The position numbers and the translations under genes were made by a program. A DNA stretch of 64,000 nt. Source: Rhizobium sp. 16-488-2b (GTDB taxonomy: Bacteria > Pseudomonadota > Alphaproteobacteria > Rhizobiales > Rhizobiaceae). Below the pieces are notes generated by a model. That model was not told where the DNA came from. It ran no database searches and saw only the letters and a program-made list of their open reading frames with translations. Location of the stretch: NCBI RefSeq assembly GCF_017741815.1, contig NZ_JAGHMF010000024.1:62001-126000 (forward strand). The letters are read 5' to 3'. Positions 28,182-37,320 of this stretch are shown one piece after another (the first letter of the stretch is position 1; each line of letters opens with the position of its first letter).

Positions 28182-29480
28182 ATGGTCTCCACTGCACTTG
28201 CCTCCACGCTGGCGCGGCGCAACATCCACTACGGATGGGTCGTCGTCGCCGCGACCTTTCTCACCATGCTGGTCACCGCAGGCGCCATGGGCGCACCGGG
28301 CGTGCTGATCAAGCCGCTGCAGGACGAGTTCGGCTGGGAGACATCGCAGATCTCGTCGGCGCTCGCCGTCCGCCTGCTGCTCTTCGGCCTGATGGGACCC
28401 TTCTCGGCCGCCTTCATGAATTATTTCGGCGTCCGCAAGGTCATCGTCTTCGCCATGATCCTGATCTCAAGCGGCTTCGTCGGCTCGCTGTTCATGACCG
28501 AGATCTGGCAGTTGCTGCTGCTCTGGGGCATCGTCGTCGGCCTCGGAACGGGCTTGACCGCCATGGTGCTCGCCGCCACCGTCTCGGCCCGCTGGTTCAC
28601 CAAGCATCGCGGCCTCGTCGTCGGCATGCTGTCGGCGAGCTCCGCCACCGGCCAGCTGGTCTTCCTGCCCTTGATGGCGCAGCTGACGGAGAGCTACGGC
28701 TGGCGCGCCACCGTCTTCTTCGTCTGCGGCATGATCCTTTTCGCCGCGCTGGTCGTGCTCGCCTTCATGCGCGACCGCCCGTCGGATCTCAACCTCCCCT
28801 CCTTCGGCGAGGACCGCATCACCCCGCCGCCCGTACAGACCGGCGGCCTGCTCACCATGCTCGCAGCCCCGATCGTCGTCCTCAAGGAGGTCTCGAAGAC
28901 CTCGACCTTCTGGATCCTGTTTGCCACCTTCTTCATCTGCGGCTTGAGCACCAACGGCCTGATCCAGACCCATTTCGTCACGCTCTGCGGCGATTTCGGC
29001 ATCCTGCCGGTGGCCGCCGCCAGCGTGCTTGCCGTCATGGGCATCTTCGATTTCTTCGGCACGATCGGCTCCGGCTGGCTGTCGGACCGTTTCGACAATC
29101 GCTGGCTGCTCTTCTGGTATTACGGCCTGCGCGGCCTCTCCCTGCTCTTCCTGCCGTTCAGCGATTTCTCCTTCTACGGCCTGTCGATCTTCGCCGTCTT
29201 CTACGGGCTGGACTGGATCGCCACCGTGCCGCCGACAGTGAAGCTCGCCGCCGAGCGCTTCGGCAAGGAGAAGGTCGGCATCGTCTTCGGCTGGGTCTTC
29301 ACCGGCCACCAGCTGGGCGCCGCTACGGCCGCCTACGGTGCCGGCCTGTCGCGCACCGAGCTGCAGAGCTACCTCCCCGCCTTCTTCATCGCCGGCGCCT
29401 TCTGCCTGCTCGCCTCCATCCTGGCGATCACGATCAAGAAATCGGGCCTACCCACCCCGGCCGTCTCCGTCGCTCACTGA
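28182..29480 (+). CDS. Major facilitator superfamily transporter
   Basis: 432-residue inner-membrane transporter with 12 predicted helices. The start IHYGWVVVAATFLTMLVTAGA resembles the monocarboxylate/oxalate-formate antiporter branch (MCT-like), and the cytoplasmic loop is after helix 6 (RDRPSDLNLPSFGEDRITPPP). GGAACAGCCCC precedes the ATG. Likely repressed by the divergent TetR protein. It could import a carboxylate or export a toxic compound; sequence alone does not decide. Confidence 0.88.
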   Translation: MVSTALASTLARRNIHYGWVVVAATFLTMLVTAGAMGAPGVLIKPLQDEFGWETSQISSALAVRLLLFGLMGPFSAAFMNYFGVRKVIVFAMILISSGFVGSLFMTEIWQLLLLWGIVVGLGTGLTAMVLAATVSARWFTKHRGLVVGMLSASSATGQLVFLPLMAQLTESYGWRATVFFVCGMILFAALVVLAFMRDRPSDLNLPSFGEDRITPPPVQTGGLLTMLAAPIVVLKEVSKTSTFWILFATFFICGLSTNGLIQTHFVTLCGDFGILPVAAASVLAVMGIFDFFGTIGSGWLSDRFDNRWLLFWYYGLRGLSLLFLPFSDFSFYGLSIFAVFYGLDWIATVPPTVKLAAERFGKEKVGIVFGWVFTGHQLGAATAAYGAGLSRTELQSYLPAFFIAGAFCLLASILAITIKKSGLPTPAVSVAH

Positions 29481-29601
29481 AGACATCCTTCCGGCAGAAG
29501 CCATTCGGCCGGAAGCCCCACGAAATCAGCCCGATACCCGCATCCCCGTCTTGCGCCATCAGTCAAACGCATGCTAGACACCCGCCTCGTCGGTATCCGT
29601 T

Positions 29602-29686
29602 GCCCCATTGGCGGAATTGGTAGACGCGCTCGACTCAAAATCGAGTTTCGAAAGAAGTGCTGGTTCGACTCCGGCATGGGGCACCA
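29602..29686 (+). tRNA. tRNA-Leu (anticodon CAA)
   Basis: 85-base tRNA. Acceptor arms GCCCCAT (29602-29608) and ATGGGGC (29676-29682) pair, discriminator A at 29683, encoded CCA at 29684-29686. The anticodon stem CTCGA/TCGAG encloses loop CTCAAAA, giving anticodon CAA for UUG. A long variable arm and GGTTCGACTCC T-arm are present, as in Leu tRNAs. It is the only RNA gene I can support here. Confidence 0.95.
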
Positions 29687-29934
29687 CTGGACTTCCCATT
29701 ACCGCTTGGCCTTTGCATTTTACCATGATCTAAAGTTGAGAACGGTTGTCGCCCTGTTACGCGGGCGCTCCCGAAAGTCACGCCGCCGACTCATGCCCCG
29801 ACTATCGAAAAGCAGGCGCAAAACGGTTCTCTCCGGCTTTCCCCACGCCCATACATAGCTCAATTTAAATCAGCAGTTTAATTTCCCCCGCACATCGGTC
29901 AAAGTGCCCGCTCCCAAAAGGAGAACACACAAGC

Positions 29935-31677
29935 GTGCATCACGACGTCCCCCTCATTGCCACCATTGCCGTCAGTTTCGGGTTCGCGGCGATCCTTGGC
30001 TATCTTGCCGATCGCCTGCAGCTGCCGCCGCTGGTGGGCTATCTGCTGGCCGGGATTTTGATGGGGCCGATCACGCCGGGTTTCGTGGCCGATACCGGGC
30101 TTGCGAGCCAGCTGGCCGAAATCGGGGTGATCCTTCTGATGTTCGGCGTCGGGCTGCATTTCTCGGCGCGTGACCTGCTTGCCGTGCGCGGCGTCGCCAT
30201 TCCGGGCGCGATCGCGCAGATCCTGGTCGCGACGCTGCTCGGCGTCGGGCTGGCGGAGTGGTGGGGCTGGAGCCTCGGCGCCGGCATCGTCTTCGGGCTC
30301 AGCCTGTCGGTCGCGAGCACCGTGGTGCTCCTGAAGGCGCTGGAGGAGCGAAATCTCGTCAATGCCGCGAGCGGCCGCGTCGCCGTCGGCTGGCTGATCG
30401 TCGAGGACCTGGCCATGGTGCTGGCGCTGGTGCTTCTGCCGGCTCTGGCCGAACTGCTCGGCGGCCACGCGCCATCAGGCGCGCATGGCGCCGCCATGCC
30501 GCTGCCGCTCACCATCGCGCTGACGCTTCTGCAGGTCGGCGCCTTTGCAGCGATGGCGATCTTCCTCGGCCCCAAGGTCGTGCCTTGGCTCCTGATCCGC
30601 GTCGCCCGCACCGGCTCGCGCGAACTCTTCACGCTCACGGTTCTGGCGCTGGCGCTCGGTATCGCCTTCGGCTCGGCGCAGATCTTCGGCGTGTCCTTCG
30701 CGCTCGGCGCCTTCTTCGCCGGCGTGGTCATGAGCGAATCCAGCCTCAGCCACCGCGCCGCCGCCGATTCCCTGCCGCTGCAGAACGCGTTTTCGGTGCT
30801 GTTCTTCGTGTCGGTCGGCATGCTGTTCGATCCGTCGATCATCGTGCGCCAGCCGCTCGGCGTGCTCTCCGCCCTGTTGCTCATCATCGTCGGCAAGGGG
30901 ATCATCTCCTTCGTCGTCGTCACGCTGCTGCGCTATCCCATCGGCATGGGCCTGACGGTGGCGGGCGGGCTGGCGCAGATCGGCGAATTCTCGTTTATCC
31001 TCGCCGGCCTTGGCGTCACGCTCGGCCTGCTGCCGACCGACGGGCAGGACATCATTCTCGCCAGCGCCATCATTTCGATCACGCTCAACCCCATCGTCTG
31101 CGCCGGGGCCGAGGCGCTGCATGGCTATATCCAGCGCCGCTGGCCGCAAAGCGCCCGCCATGGCCACGCCAATTTCGACCTGCTGAACGACGAGCTCGAC
31201 AAGATCCGCGCCATCACCGAAGCGCGCGAACACCAGCACCAGCTGGAAATGCGTGAGCTCAGCGAAACCTTCCCGCTCTTCGCCAATGTCGACGAGAACT
31301 CGCAGGAGGAGCTGCTCCTGCTGTTCCGCCCGAAATCGGCGCTCCCGGGCGAGCGCGTCATGCGCAAGGGTGATCGCGGCGGCGGCATGTATTTCCTGTC
31401 GGCGGGCGCCGTCGAAGTGCAGCTGCCGGATGATGCGATAAGGCTCGAGCCCGGCGCCTTCTTCGGCGAGATGGCCTTGCTCAGCGGCGGGCGCCGCAAC
31501 GCCGATGTGGTCGCCGTCGATTTCTGCCATTTCTTCGTGCTGGAACGGCGCGATTTCAACATGTTCACCGCGAAACATCCGGCGCTGCGCCAGATGGTCA
31601 GCGAGATGGCGCGCGAACGCACCGAGATGAACGTCATGCGCCAGAAGCGCGTCCCTTCTCCTGGTATCGCCTCCTGA
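29935..31677 (+). CDS. CPA2 cation:proton antiporter with C-terminal cyclic-nucleotide-binding domain
   Basis: 580-residue inner-membrane protein. Residues about 5-390 form a KefB/CPA2-type antiporter with some 12 helices (LVGYLLAGILMGP, GVILLMFGVGLHFS, FGLSLSVASTVVLLK). Instead of a TrkA-N domain, the C terminus (about 430-555) is a cyclic-nucleotide-binding domain: PGAFFGEMALLSGGRRNADV matches the phosphate-binding cassette with its Gly-Glu and Arg. The GTG start has AAGGAG upstream at slightly long spacing. Probably exchanges K+ or Na+ for H+ under cAMP or cGMP control; this gating is inferred. It stands alone after tRNA-Leu. Confidence 0.88.
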   Translation: MHHDVPLIATIAVSFGFAAILGYLADRLQLPPLVGYLLAGILMGPITPGFVADTGLASQLAEIGVILLMFGVGLHFSARDLLAVRGVAIPGAIAQILVATLLGVGLAEWWGWSLGAGIVFGLSLSVASTVVLLKALEERNLVNAASGRVAVGWLIVEDLAMVLALVLLPALAELLGGHAPSGAHGAAMPLPLTIALTLLQVGAFAAMAIFLGPKVVPWLLIRVARTGSRELFTLTVLALALGIAFGSAQIFGVSFALGAFFAGVVMSESSLSHRAAADSLPLQNAFSVLFFVSVGMLFDPSIIVRQPLGVLSALLLIIVGKGIISFVVVTLLRYPIGMGLTVAGGLAQIGEFSFILAGLGVTLGLLPTDGQDIILASAIISITLNPIVCAGAEALHGYIQRRWPQSARHGHANFDLLNDELDKIRAITEAREHQHQLEMRELSETFPLFANVDENSQEELLLLFRPKSALPGERVMRKGDRGGGMYFLSAGAVEVQLPDDAIRLEPGAFFGEMALLSGGRRNADVVAVDFCHFFVLERRDFNMFTAKHPALRQMVSEMARERTEMNVMRQKRVPSPGIAS

Positions 31678-31815
31678 TCCGGCGTGATCACGGCACAATC
31701 CCCTCGCACGATCACGAAGAGTTTTTCACCGCACTGCCGCATGACTGACACAGCAGCCATTTACAGGCCGATATCAGGCCCATAAAGCTCATGCACGCAA
31801 CCTGAAAGGACCGGA

Positions 31816-32412
31816 ATGCTTCGCAGATTGTACGACTGGACGATGTCGCTGGCATCCCGCAAATCGGCCGAAGTCTGGCTTGCCGTTATCGCCTTCGTCG
31901 AAAGCTCCGTCTTTCTCGTTCCGGCCGATGTCCTCTATCTCCCGATGGCGCTTGCCAAGCCCGAGCGCGCCTATCGCTACGCGCTGGTGGCAACCGTCGC
32001 TTCCGTGCTCGGCGGCATCGCCGGTTGGGCGCTCGGCTATTACGCCTATGACACCGTCGCCCGCCCCGTGCTCGAATTCTACGGCAAGCTCGACGCCTTC
32101 GAGCAGATGCGAACCTATATCCACGACCAGTGGGAAATCCTGCTGCTGTTGCTGGTGACCTCGGGTCTCGCGCATCTGCCGCCGATCAAGATCGTCACCA
32201 TTCTTGCCGGCGTCATTCACATGAACCTCGGCTTCTTCATCATCTCGGCGATCATCGCCCGTGGCGCCCGCTTCCTGTTTCTCGCCTGGCTGCTGCGCCG
32301 CTATGGCGAACCGATCCGCCACTTCATCGAAAAGCGCCTCGGCCAGATCACCGCGATCGTTGCCGGCGTGCTGATCGTGGCAGGTGTCGGCTACAAGCTG
32401 CTTGCCCACTGA
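31816..32412 (+). CDS. YqaA/DedA-family (SNARE-associated) membrane protein
   Basis: 198-residue inner-membrane protein with five or six helices. The N terminus MLRRLYDWTMSLASRKSAEVWLAVIAFVESSVFLVPADVLYLPMAL and the YALVATVASVLGGIAGWALGYYAYD helix with its Gly pattern match YqaA-like DedA proteins. Family members may act as lipid scramblases or in proton-motive-force homeostasis; here function is not demonstrated. AAAGGACC upstream supports the ATG. dsbB follows after 49 bases on the same strand. Confidence 0.85.
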   Translation: MLRRLYDWTMSLASRKSAEVWLAVIAFVESSVFLVPADVLYLPMALAKPERAYRYALVATVASVLGGIAGWALGYYAYDTVARPVLEFYGKLDAFEQMRTYIHDQWEILLLLLVTSGLAHLPPIKIVTILAGVIHMNLGFFIISAIIARGARFLFLAWLLRRYGEPIRHFIEKRLGQITAIVAGVLIVAGVGYKLLAH

Positions 32413-32461
32413 TCATCCGCTAATACCATAATCCCATGCGCCATTTGCCCGGAGCCCCCGC

Positions 32462-32968
32462 ATGACCTTCTCTGTCCGCCGTCCCACCTTCATCTATTCC
32501 ATCGTGCTGGCGATCGGCATGGCTATTGTCATCGGCTCCGCGCTCGGTTTCCAGTATATCGGTGGCTATATTCCCTGCGAGCTCTGCCTGATGCAGCGCC
32601 AGCCCTATTACTACGGCATCCCGCTGGTCATCATCGGCGCCATCACATCGGCGCTCGGCCTGCCCAACTGGATCGGCCGCACCTTCCTGCTCGCCGGTGG
32701 CCTGCTGATGATCGTCGGCGCCGGCATGGGCGTCTATCACGCCGGTGTCGAATGGCACTTCTGGGCTGGCCCCACCGCCTGCTCGACCAGCGCCAGCAGC
32801 ATGACGCAGAACGCCGGCGATCTGCTCACGGAACTCAACACCATCAAGGGCCCCTCCTGCACGGAAGCGGCACTGCGCGTCGCTGGCCTGTCCATGGCTG
32901 GCTGGAACGTGATCGCAAGCCTCATCCTCGCCGCATTCGCCTTTATCGGCGTGCGCAAGTCTGCCTGA
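32462..32968 (+). CDS. dsbB: Disulfide bond formation protein B
   Basis: 168-residue inner-membrane quinone reductase that reoxidises DsbA. Four helices. The first cysteine pair is CELC (Cys39-Cys42) in the first periplasmic loop, and the second pair is Cys107 and Cys133. The QRQPYYYG segment after the first pair fits the quinone-binding region. It follows the YqaA gene with a normal spacer. No dsbA lies in the window. Confidence 0.93.
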   Translation: MTFSVRRPTFIYSIVLAIGMAIVIGSALGFQYIGGYIPCELCLMQRQPYYYGIPLVIIGAITSALGLPNWIGRTFLLAGGLLMIVGAGMGVYHAGVEWHFWAGPTACSTSASSMTQNAGDLLTELNTIKGPSCTEAALRVAGLSMAGWNVIASLILAAFAFIGVRKSA

Positions 32969-33049
32969 CCAACAAAGTCGGCCCGACCAAGCCGGGCTGA
33001 TCCATCGAAGCGTGAAGCAGCCCTGCCCGGAAACGGGCCGGACTGGGGA

Positions 33050-33607
33050 TCAGGGCTGCAGTTCGCTATCCCAGTAGAGATAGTCGAGCCAGCTGTCGTG
33101 AAGATAGTTCGGCGGGAAGAGCCGGCCATTGTTGTGCAGGTCCTGCACGGTCGGCTGGTAGGGCTTCTGGTGCGGGAACATGCCTGCCTGCTTCGGCAGC
33201 TTGCTGCCCTTCCTGAGATTGCAGGGAGAACAGGCCGCCACGACATTCTGCCACGTCGTCTCGCCGCCATGGGCGCGCGGAATGACGTGATCGAAGGTCA
33301 GGTCGTTATGATCGCCGCAATACTGGCACTCGAACTTGTCGCGAAGGAACACGTTGAAGCGCGTGAAAGCCGGATTGCGCGAAGGCTGCACATAGGTTTT
33401 CAGGCACACGACGCTCGGAAGCCGCATCGAATAGCTCGGCGAGGAGACCGAATGTTCGTATTCCGCGATGATATTCACACGGTCAAGGAAGACCGCCTTG
33501 ATCGCGTCCTGCCAGGACCAGAGCGACAAGGGATAATAACTCAGCGGCCGATAGTCAGCGTTCAGAACGAGCGCTGGCAGGGCCTGAGGTGAAACAGCAA
33601 TCGTCAA
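33050..33607 (-). CDS. HNH endonuclease domain protein
   Basis: 185-residue protein with a C-terminal HNH nuclease motif: CQYC (Cys94-Cys97), FDHVIPRAHGG with Asp106-His107 and His113, Asn121 and CSPC (126-129), so both the zinc pairs and the catalytic histidine are present. The N-terminal half (LNADYRPLSYYPLSLWSWQDAIKAVF) is characteristic of a widespread bacterial HNH group with no fixed role. Translation begins at TTG with AGGAG seven bases upstream, on the minus strand. It is not next to any restriction or phage genes, so a housekeeping function seems likely. Confidence 0.9.
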   Translation of the reverse strand: MTIAVSPQALPALVLNADYRPLSYYPLSLWSWQDAIKAVFLDRVNIIAEYEHSVSSPSYSMRLPSVVCLKTYVQPSRNPAFTRFNVFLRDKFECQYCGDHNDLTFDHVIPRAHGGETTWQNVVAACSPCNLRKGSKLPKQAGMFPHQKPYQPTVQDLHNNGRLFPPNYLHDSWLDYLYWDSELQP

Positions 33608-33718
33608 GGCACTCTCCTGATCGATTCGGCATCTGCACTCTTATATTAGGCCGGTTGTGACGGCATTGTGAAGTCCAATAAATTCAAGCCACACAATGGC
33701 ATTTGTATGTGTTGCCGT

Positions 33719-34363
33719 TCAGCCGACCGGAACCAGGCCGCGGCCCAGTTTCGCTGCATAATACGCCCAGAAAAGCCGCGCCGCCACCGATCTCCACGGC
33801 GCCCAGTCCGCCGCCATTGTGGCCAGCTGTCGCGCCCCCGGCCGCGCGTCCAAGCCGAAGGCGGCCGCCACCGCATTCTGCAGCGCCACGTCGCCGGATG
33901 GAAACACGTCGGCATGGCCGCCGCAAAACATCAGATAAACCTCCGCCGTCCATGGCCCGACGCCCTTCAGCGCCGTCAGCGCCGCCAAAGCCTCCTCCGG
34001 CGGCAGGCCGGACAGTGCCTGCAGGTCGAGCCCGCCGGAGGCGACGGCCTCGGCGATCCGTGTCAGCGTCTCCGCCTTGGCGCGCGACAGGCCGACCTCG
34101 CGCCATGCCTCGGGGTGCAGGCCGGCATAGGCCTCGGCCGTCAACACGACATCGCCAGGCCGCATCCGCCGCCAAATCGCCTCGGCGCTCGCCCGCGACA
34201 CCATCTGCGACACAATGATATGCGCCAGCCCCTCAAAGCCGGGCTCCCGCAATCGCAGCGGCAGCGGACCGGCATCGGCGGCGATCGAGACGAGACGCGG
34301 GTCGATGATGATGAGTTCGGCCAATCCCTGGGCCACGTCCCCGTCGTTGCGAATGATATGCAC
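33719..34363 (-). CDS. DNA-3-methyladenine glycosylase, AlkA-like (HhH-GPD)
   Basis: 214-residue base-excision repair glycosylase. The helix-hairpin-helix ALKGVGPWTAEVYLMF is near the middle, and the catalytic Asp is expected in PSGDVALQ, as in the HhH-GPD family. No iron-sulfur cluster cysteines are present. The start is put at the GTG at 34363, which has GAGGAA just upstream and avoids overlap with the divergent gluQ start at 34404; the ORF also contains an in-frame ATG at 34405. It removes alkylated bases; substrate range unknown. Confidence 0.87.
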   Translation of the reverse strand: MHIIRNDGDVAQGLAELIIIDPRLVSIAADAGPLPLRLREPGFEGLAHIIVSQMVSRASAEAIWRRMRPGDVVLTAEAYAGLHPEAWREVGLSRAKAETLTRIAEAVASGGLDLQALSGLPPEEALAALTALKGVGPWTAEVYLMFCGGHADVFPSGDVALQNAVAAAFGLDARPGARQLATMAADWAPWRSVAARLFWAYYAAKLGRGLVPVG

Positions 34364-34403
34364 GCTTCCTCGCGATCTTCCAAAATCCGTGGCAGAAGAA
34401 AGC

Positions 34404-35285
34404 ATGATCGCGATTCCCCGTCAAAAGCCCGTCTTCCGTTTTGCCCCGAGCCCCAACGGCCCGCTGCATCTCGGCCATGCGCTCTCGGCCTTCCTGAACC
34501 GCGACATGGCCGACGCCGCCGACGGGCGCTTCCTGTTGCGCATCGAAGACATAGATCTCACCCGCTGCACACCCGAATTCGAAGCGGGCATCTACGCAGA
34601 CCTGAAGTGGCTCGATATAAATTGGGAAGAACCGGTGCGCCGACAGTCGGAGCACTTCGACGCCTATCAGGCGTCCTTGGCTGGCCTGATCGACCGCGGC
34701 CTCGCCTACCCCGCCTTCCTCACCCGCGGCGAGGTCAAGGCCAGGGTCGCGGCATCCGAGGCACAAGGCAGCGCGTGGCCGCGCGATCCCGATGGCTCGC
34801 CGCTCTACCCCACTGACGATCGCGACCGCCCCTCCAGCGAGCGGCAGACGATGCTGTCCTCTGGCCTCAAACACGCCTGGCGGCTGGACATGGCAAAAGC
34901 GCTCGAACTCATCGGCGAGCCGCTCTCCTGGCAGGAGACCGGCGACGGCGACCGGGGCGTAATCGCCGCCGACCCTTCATCCTGGGGCGATGTCGTGCTG
35001 TCGCGCTCGGACGCGCCGTCGAGCTATCATCTTTCCGTCGTGGTCGACGACGCGCTGCAGGGCATCACCCATGTCGTGCGCGGTCTCGATCTCTTCCACG
35101 CGACCTCGGTGCACCGCGCCCTGCAGACGCTGCTCGATCTTCCGGCACCGACCTATCACCACCATCGCCTCGTCACCGACGCGGTCGGTCGCAAGCTCTC
35201 GAAAAGCAGCGGCGATACCAGCCTCTCGGACCTACGAGCCCGAGGCGTCCCGGCGCACGATATTCGCCACCTCGTCGGGCTTTGA
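34404..35285 (+). CDS. gluQ: Glutamyl-queuosine tRNA(Asp) synthetase
   Basis: 293-residue paralogue of glutamyl-tRNA synthetase lacking the anticodon-binding domain; it glutamylates queuosine in tRNA(Asp). The nucleotide-binding HIGH-type motif is FAPSPNGPLHLGHALS, and KLSKSSGD stands for KMSKS. Length agrees with the GluQ family. The zinc-binding cysteines of the E. coli enzyme are not evident in the corresponding AYPAFLTRG region. The ATG at 34404 is supported by the normal N terminus (MIAIPRQKPVFRFAPS). Divergent from the glycosylase gene. Confidence 0.93.
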   Translation: MIAIPRQKPVFRFAPSPNGPLHLGHALSAFLNRDMADAADGRFLLRIEDIDLTRCTPEFEAGIYADLKWLDINWEEPVRRQSEHFDAYQASLAGLIDRGLAYPAFLTRGEVKARVAASEAQGSAWPRDPDGSPLYPTDDRDRPSSERQTMLSSGLKHAWRLDMAKALELIGEPLSWQETGDGDRGVIAADPSSWGDVVLSRSDAPSSYHLSVVVDDALQGITHVVRGLDLFHATSVHRALQTLLDLPAPTYHHHRLVTDAVGRKLSKSSGDTSLSDLRARGVPAHDIRHLVGL

Positions 35286-35297
35286 TGGCTTCTGGCC

Positions 35298-36164
35298 CTA
35301 ACCGCTCAGGAAATTGTGCGAGAAGATCGCCCGCACCCGGAATTTCAGCAGTGCCGCGTTGAGCTCGGCGCCGATGATGAAGATCACCCCGATCATATAG
35401 AGAAAGATCAGCACGATCATCACCGATGCGAGACCGGCATAGGTGGCGGCGTAGTTGGCGAAGGTCGCGAGATAATAGGCGAAGATCAGTGCGCCGATGA
35501 ACCACAGGATCAGCGTCAGAAGCACGCCGGGCACGACATCGAACACCCGCCGCCGTCCGGCCGGAAGCCACAGATGCACGACCAGCAGCCCGACCGTCAG
35601 CACGAACAGCGTGCCGTAGATACGCCAGTTGAAGACGATGTCGAGCGTATCGGCAAACAGCGGAAACCACTGCCGGGCATAATCGAGCGCCAGCGGCACC
35701 GCCACGAGCAGGATGCTGATCGCCGCGAAGATCACCACCGCGATCATCACGAAGCCGAGGCTGGCGAGACGGGTGAAATACCACGGCCGCGTTTCCTGCA
35801 CGCGGTAGGCGCGGTTAAGGGATATGCGCAGCGCCTCGACGCCGTTGGAGGCGAAGTAGGCGGCCGCCAGCACCGAGATCGTCAGGAACCCGCCGCGCGG
35901 CACGGTCAGAACCAGCAATACCTGGTCGGCGAGCGGCTTGGCGATCGCCTCCGGCCAGGTGTCGAAGACGAGATGCACGGCCGTCATCGAGAACTGGTCC
36001 GCGCCGAGGAAATTGGCAAGCGCGGTGCCGAAAATCAGGAATGGGAAGACGGCGAGAAGCGTGGAAAGCGCGACATGGCTTGCCATGGCGAAGCCGTCAT
36101 CTTCAAGGAAATGCCAGATCGCATCGTAAAGCACATCATACAAGATGCGAAAAAGTTTCAGCAT
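35298..36164 (-). CDS. YihY/virulence factor BrkB family membrane protein
   Basis: 288-residue inner-membrane protein with about six helices. SHVALSTLLAVFPFLIFGTALANFLG at the first helix and GGFLTISVLAAAYFASNGVEALRISLNRAYRVQETRPWY are the hallmark YihY segments. The C terminus YAATYAGLASVMIVLIFLYMIGVIFIIGAELNAAL is also conserved. Formerly called RNase BN, but that activity belongs elsewhere; the true role is unknown. The ATG at 36164 (MLKLFRILYD) has GGGAG six bases upstream. Convergent with gluQ. Confidence 0.9.
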   Translation of the reverse strand: MLKLFRILYDVLYDAIWHFLEDDGFAMASHVALSTLLAVFPFLIFGTALANFLGADQFSMTAVHLVFDTWPEAIAKPLADQVLLVLTVPRGGFLTISVLAAAYFASNGVEALRISLNRAYRVQETRPWYFTRLASLGFVMIAVVIFAAISILLVAVPLALDYARQWFPLFADTLDIVFNWRIYGTLFVLTVGLLVVHLWLPAGRRRVFDVVPGVLLTLILWFIGALIFAYYLATFANYAATYAGLASVMIVLIFLYMIGVIFIIGAELNAALLKFRVRAIFSHNFLSG

Positions 36165-36241
36165 TCCGGCTCCCGGCATTCCTCATTGTGTCGCCCGATC
36201 GAATATGGGAAACGAGTCCTAGTTTGTACAGGAATCATTCC

Positions 36242-37075
36242 ATGTCGGATCAACGCACTATCATCATTACCGGATGTTCGTCCGGGATCGGTGCTTATTG
36301 TGCCCGTGCGTTGAAGGCCGATGGCTGGCGCGTCCTTGCGACCGTCAGAAAGTTCGACGATCTGGCGCCGCTTCAGGCCGATGGCATCGAAGCCTTCCGC
36401 ATGGATTACACCAGCACCGATTCGATCGCCGATTTCGTCCGCGAGGTCACGGAGCTCAGCGGCGGACGCATCGACGCGCTCTTCAACAACGGCGCCTATG
36501 GCCAGCCGGGCGCCGTCGAAGACCTGACGACCGACGTGTTGCGCGAGCAGTTCGAGACCAACTTCTTCGGCTGGCACGAGCTGACGCGACAGATCATTCC
36601 GCTGATGCGCAAGTGCGGCCGCGGCCGTATCGTCCAGTGCTCGTCCATTCTGGGCGTCGTGCCCTACCGCTATCGCGGCGCCTATACCGCGTCGAAATTC
36701 GCGCTCGAAGGCTTGAGCATCACGCTCCGCATGGAGCTCGAAGGCAGCGGCATCCATGTCAGCCTGATCGAGCCCGGCCCGATCGCTTCGCGCTTCGTCG
36801 CCAATTCGCTTGCGAAGATCAACGAGCACATCAATGTCAGGGGCTCGGCGCATGCCGTGGATTATCGCCGCCAGCTGGCAAGGCTCGATGGCTCCGGCCC
36901 GGCCAACCGCCACAAGCTCGGCCCCGAGGCCGTCTATGATGTCCTGAAGCACGCATTGAACGCCCCGCGCCCGCGACCACATTACCCAGTGACGCGGCCG
37001 GCCAAGCAGGGCATGTTCTTGAAAAAGCTCTTGCCCGCGGACCTCTTCTACCGGCTGCTGCGCAGGTTCGATTGA
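36242..37075 (+). CDS. Short-chain dehydrogenase/reductase
   Basis: 277-residue SDR. The nucleotide loop ITGCSSGIGA is at residues 9-18, NNGAYG is the structural motif, Ser in CSSILG and the YTASK catalytic Tyr-Lys pair are present. Extra C-terminal sequence after the fold, HYPVTRPAKQGMFLKKLLPADLFYRLLRRFD, suggests membrane association. AGGA precedes the ATG. Substrate unknown. A HIG1-like gene starts 15 bases downstream, with GGAGGAGGA spanning the junction. Confidence 0.9.
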   Translation: MSDQRTIIITGCSSGIGAYCARALKADGWRVLATVRKFDDLAPLQADGIEAFRMDYTSTDSIADFVREVTELSGGRIDALFNNGAYGQPGAVEDLTTDVLREQFETNFFGWHELTRQIIPLMRKCGRGRIVQCSSILGVVPYRYRGAYTASKFALEGLSITLRMELEGSGIHVSLIEPGPIASRFVANSLAKINEHINVRGSAHAVDYRRQLARLDGSGPANRHKLGPEAVYDVLKHALNAPRPRPHYPVTRPAKQGMFLKKLLPADLFYRLLRRFD

Positions 37076-37090
37076 GGAGGAGGAAACCCA

Positions 37091-37294
37091 ATGTCTACTG
37101 TCGTCTACGTTCTCGCCATCATCGTGATGGGCCTTGTCGCCATCGTTCTGATCCGCGGCCTGTTCAACATGATGAAGGGCGGCGACGCCAACCTGTCCAA
37201 CAAGCTGATGCAGCTGCGCGTGCTGCTGCAGGCCGTCGCCGTGCTCCTGATCATGCTGACGCTCTGGCTGACCGGCGGCGGTCGCCCCAGCTGA
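37091..37294 (+). CDS. Twin-transmembrane HIG1-like protein
   Basis: 67-residue protein with two membrane helices (about 5-25 and 43-61) joined by a short positive loop (MKGGDANLSNKLMQLR), matching bacterial HIG1_N/twin-TM proteins related to hypoxia-induced factors of respiratory supercomplexes. GAGGAGGA precedes the ATG. It sits between an SDR and a cobalamin adenosyltransferase on the same strand; close spacing suggests one transcript. A respiratory role is inferred from family only. Confidence 0.83.
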   Translation: MSTVVYVLAIIVMGLVAIVLIRGLFNMMKGGDANLSNKLMQLRVLLQAVAVLLIMLTLWLTGGGRPS

Positions 37295-37320
37295 TCACCC
37301 CACCGAGGAGGAGATAAAGC

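Noticed and set aside
33020..33045. Hairpin GCCCG-GAAA-CGGGC between dsbB and the HNH gene
   Set aside because: Short stem, no T-run on either strand; not convincing as a terminator.
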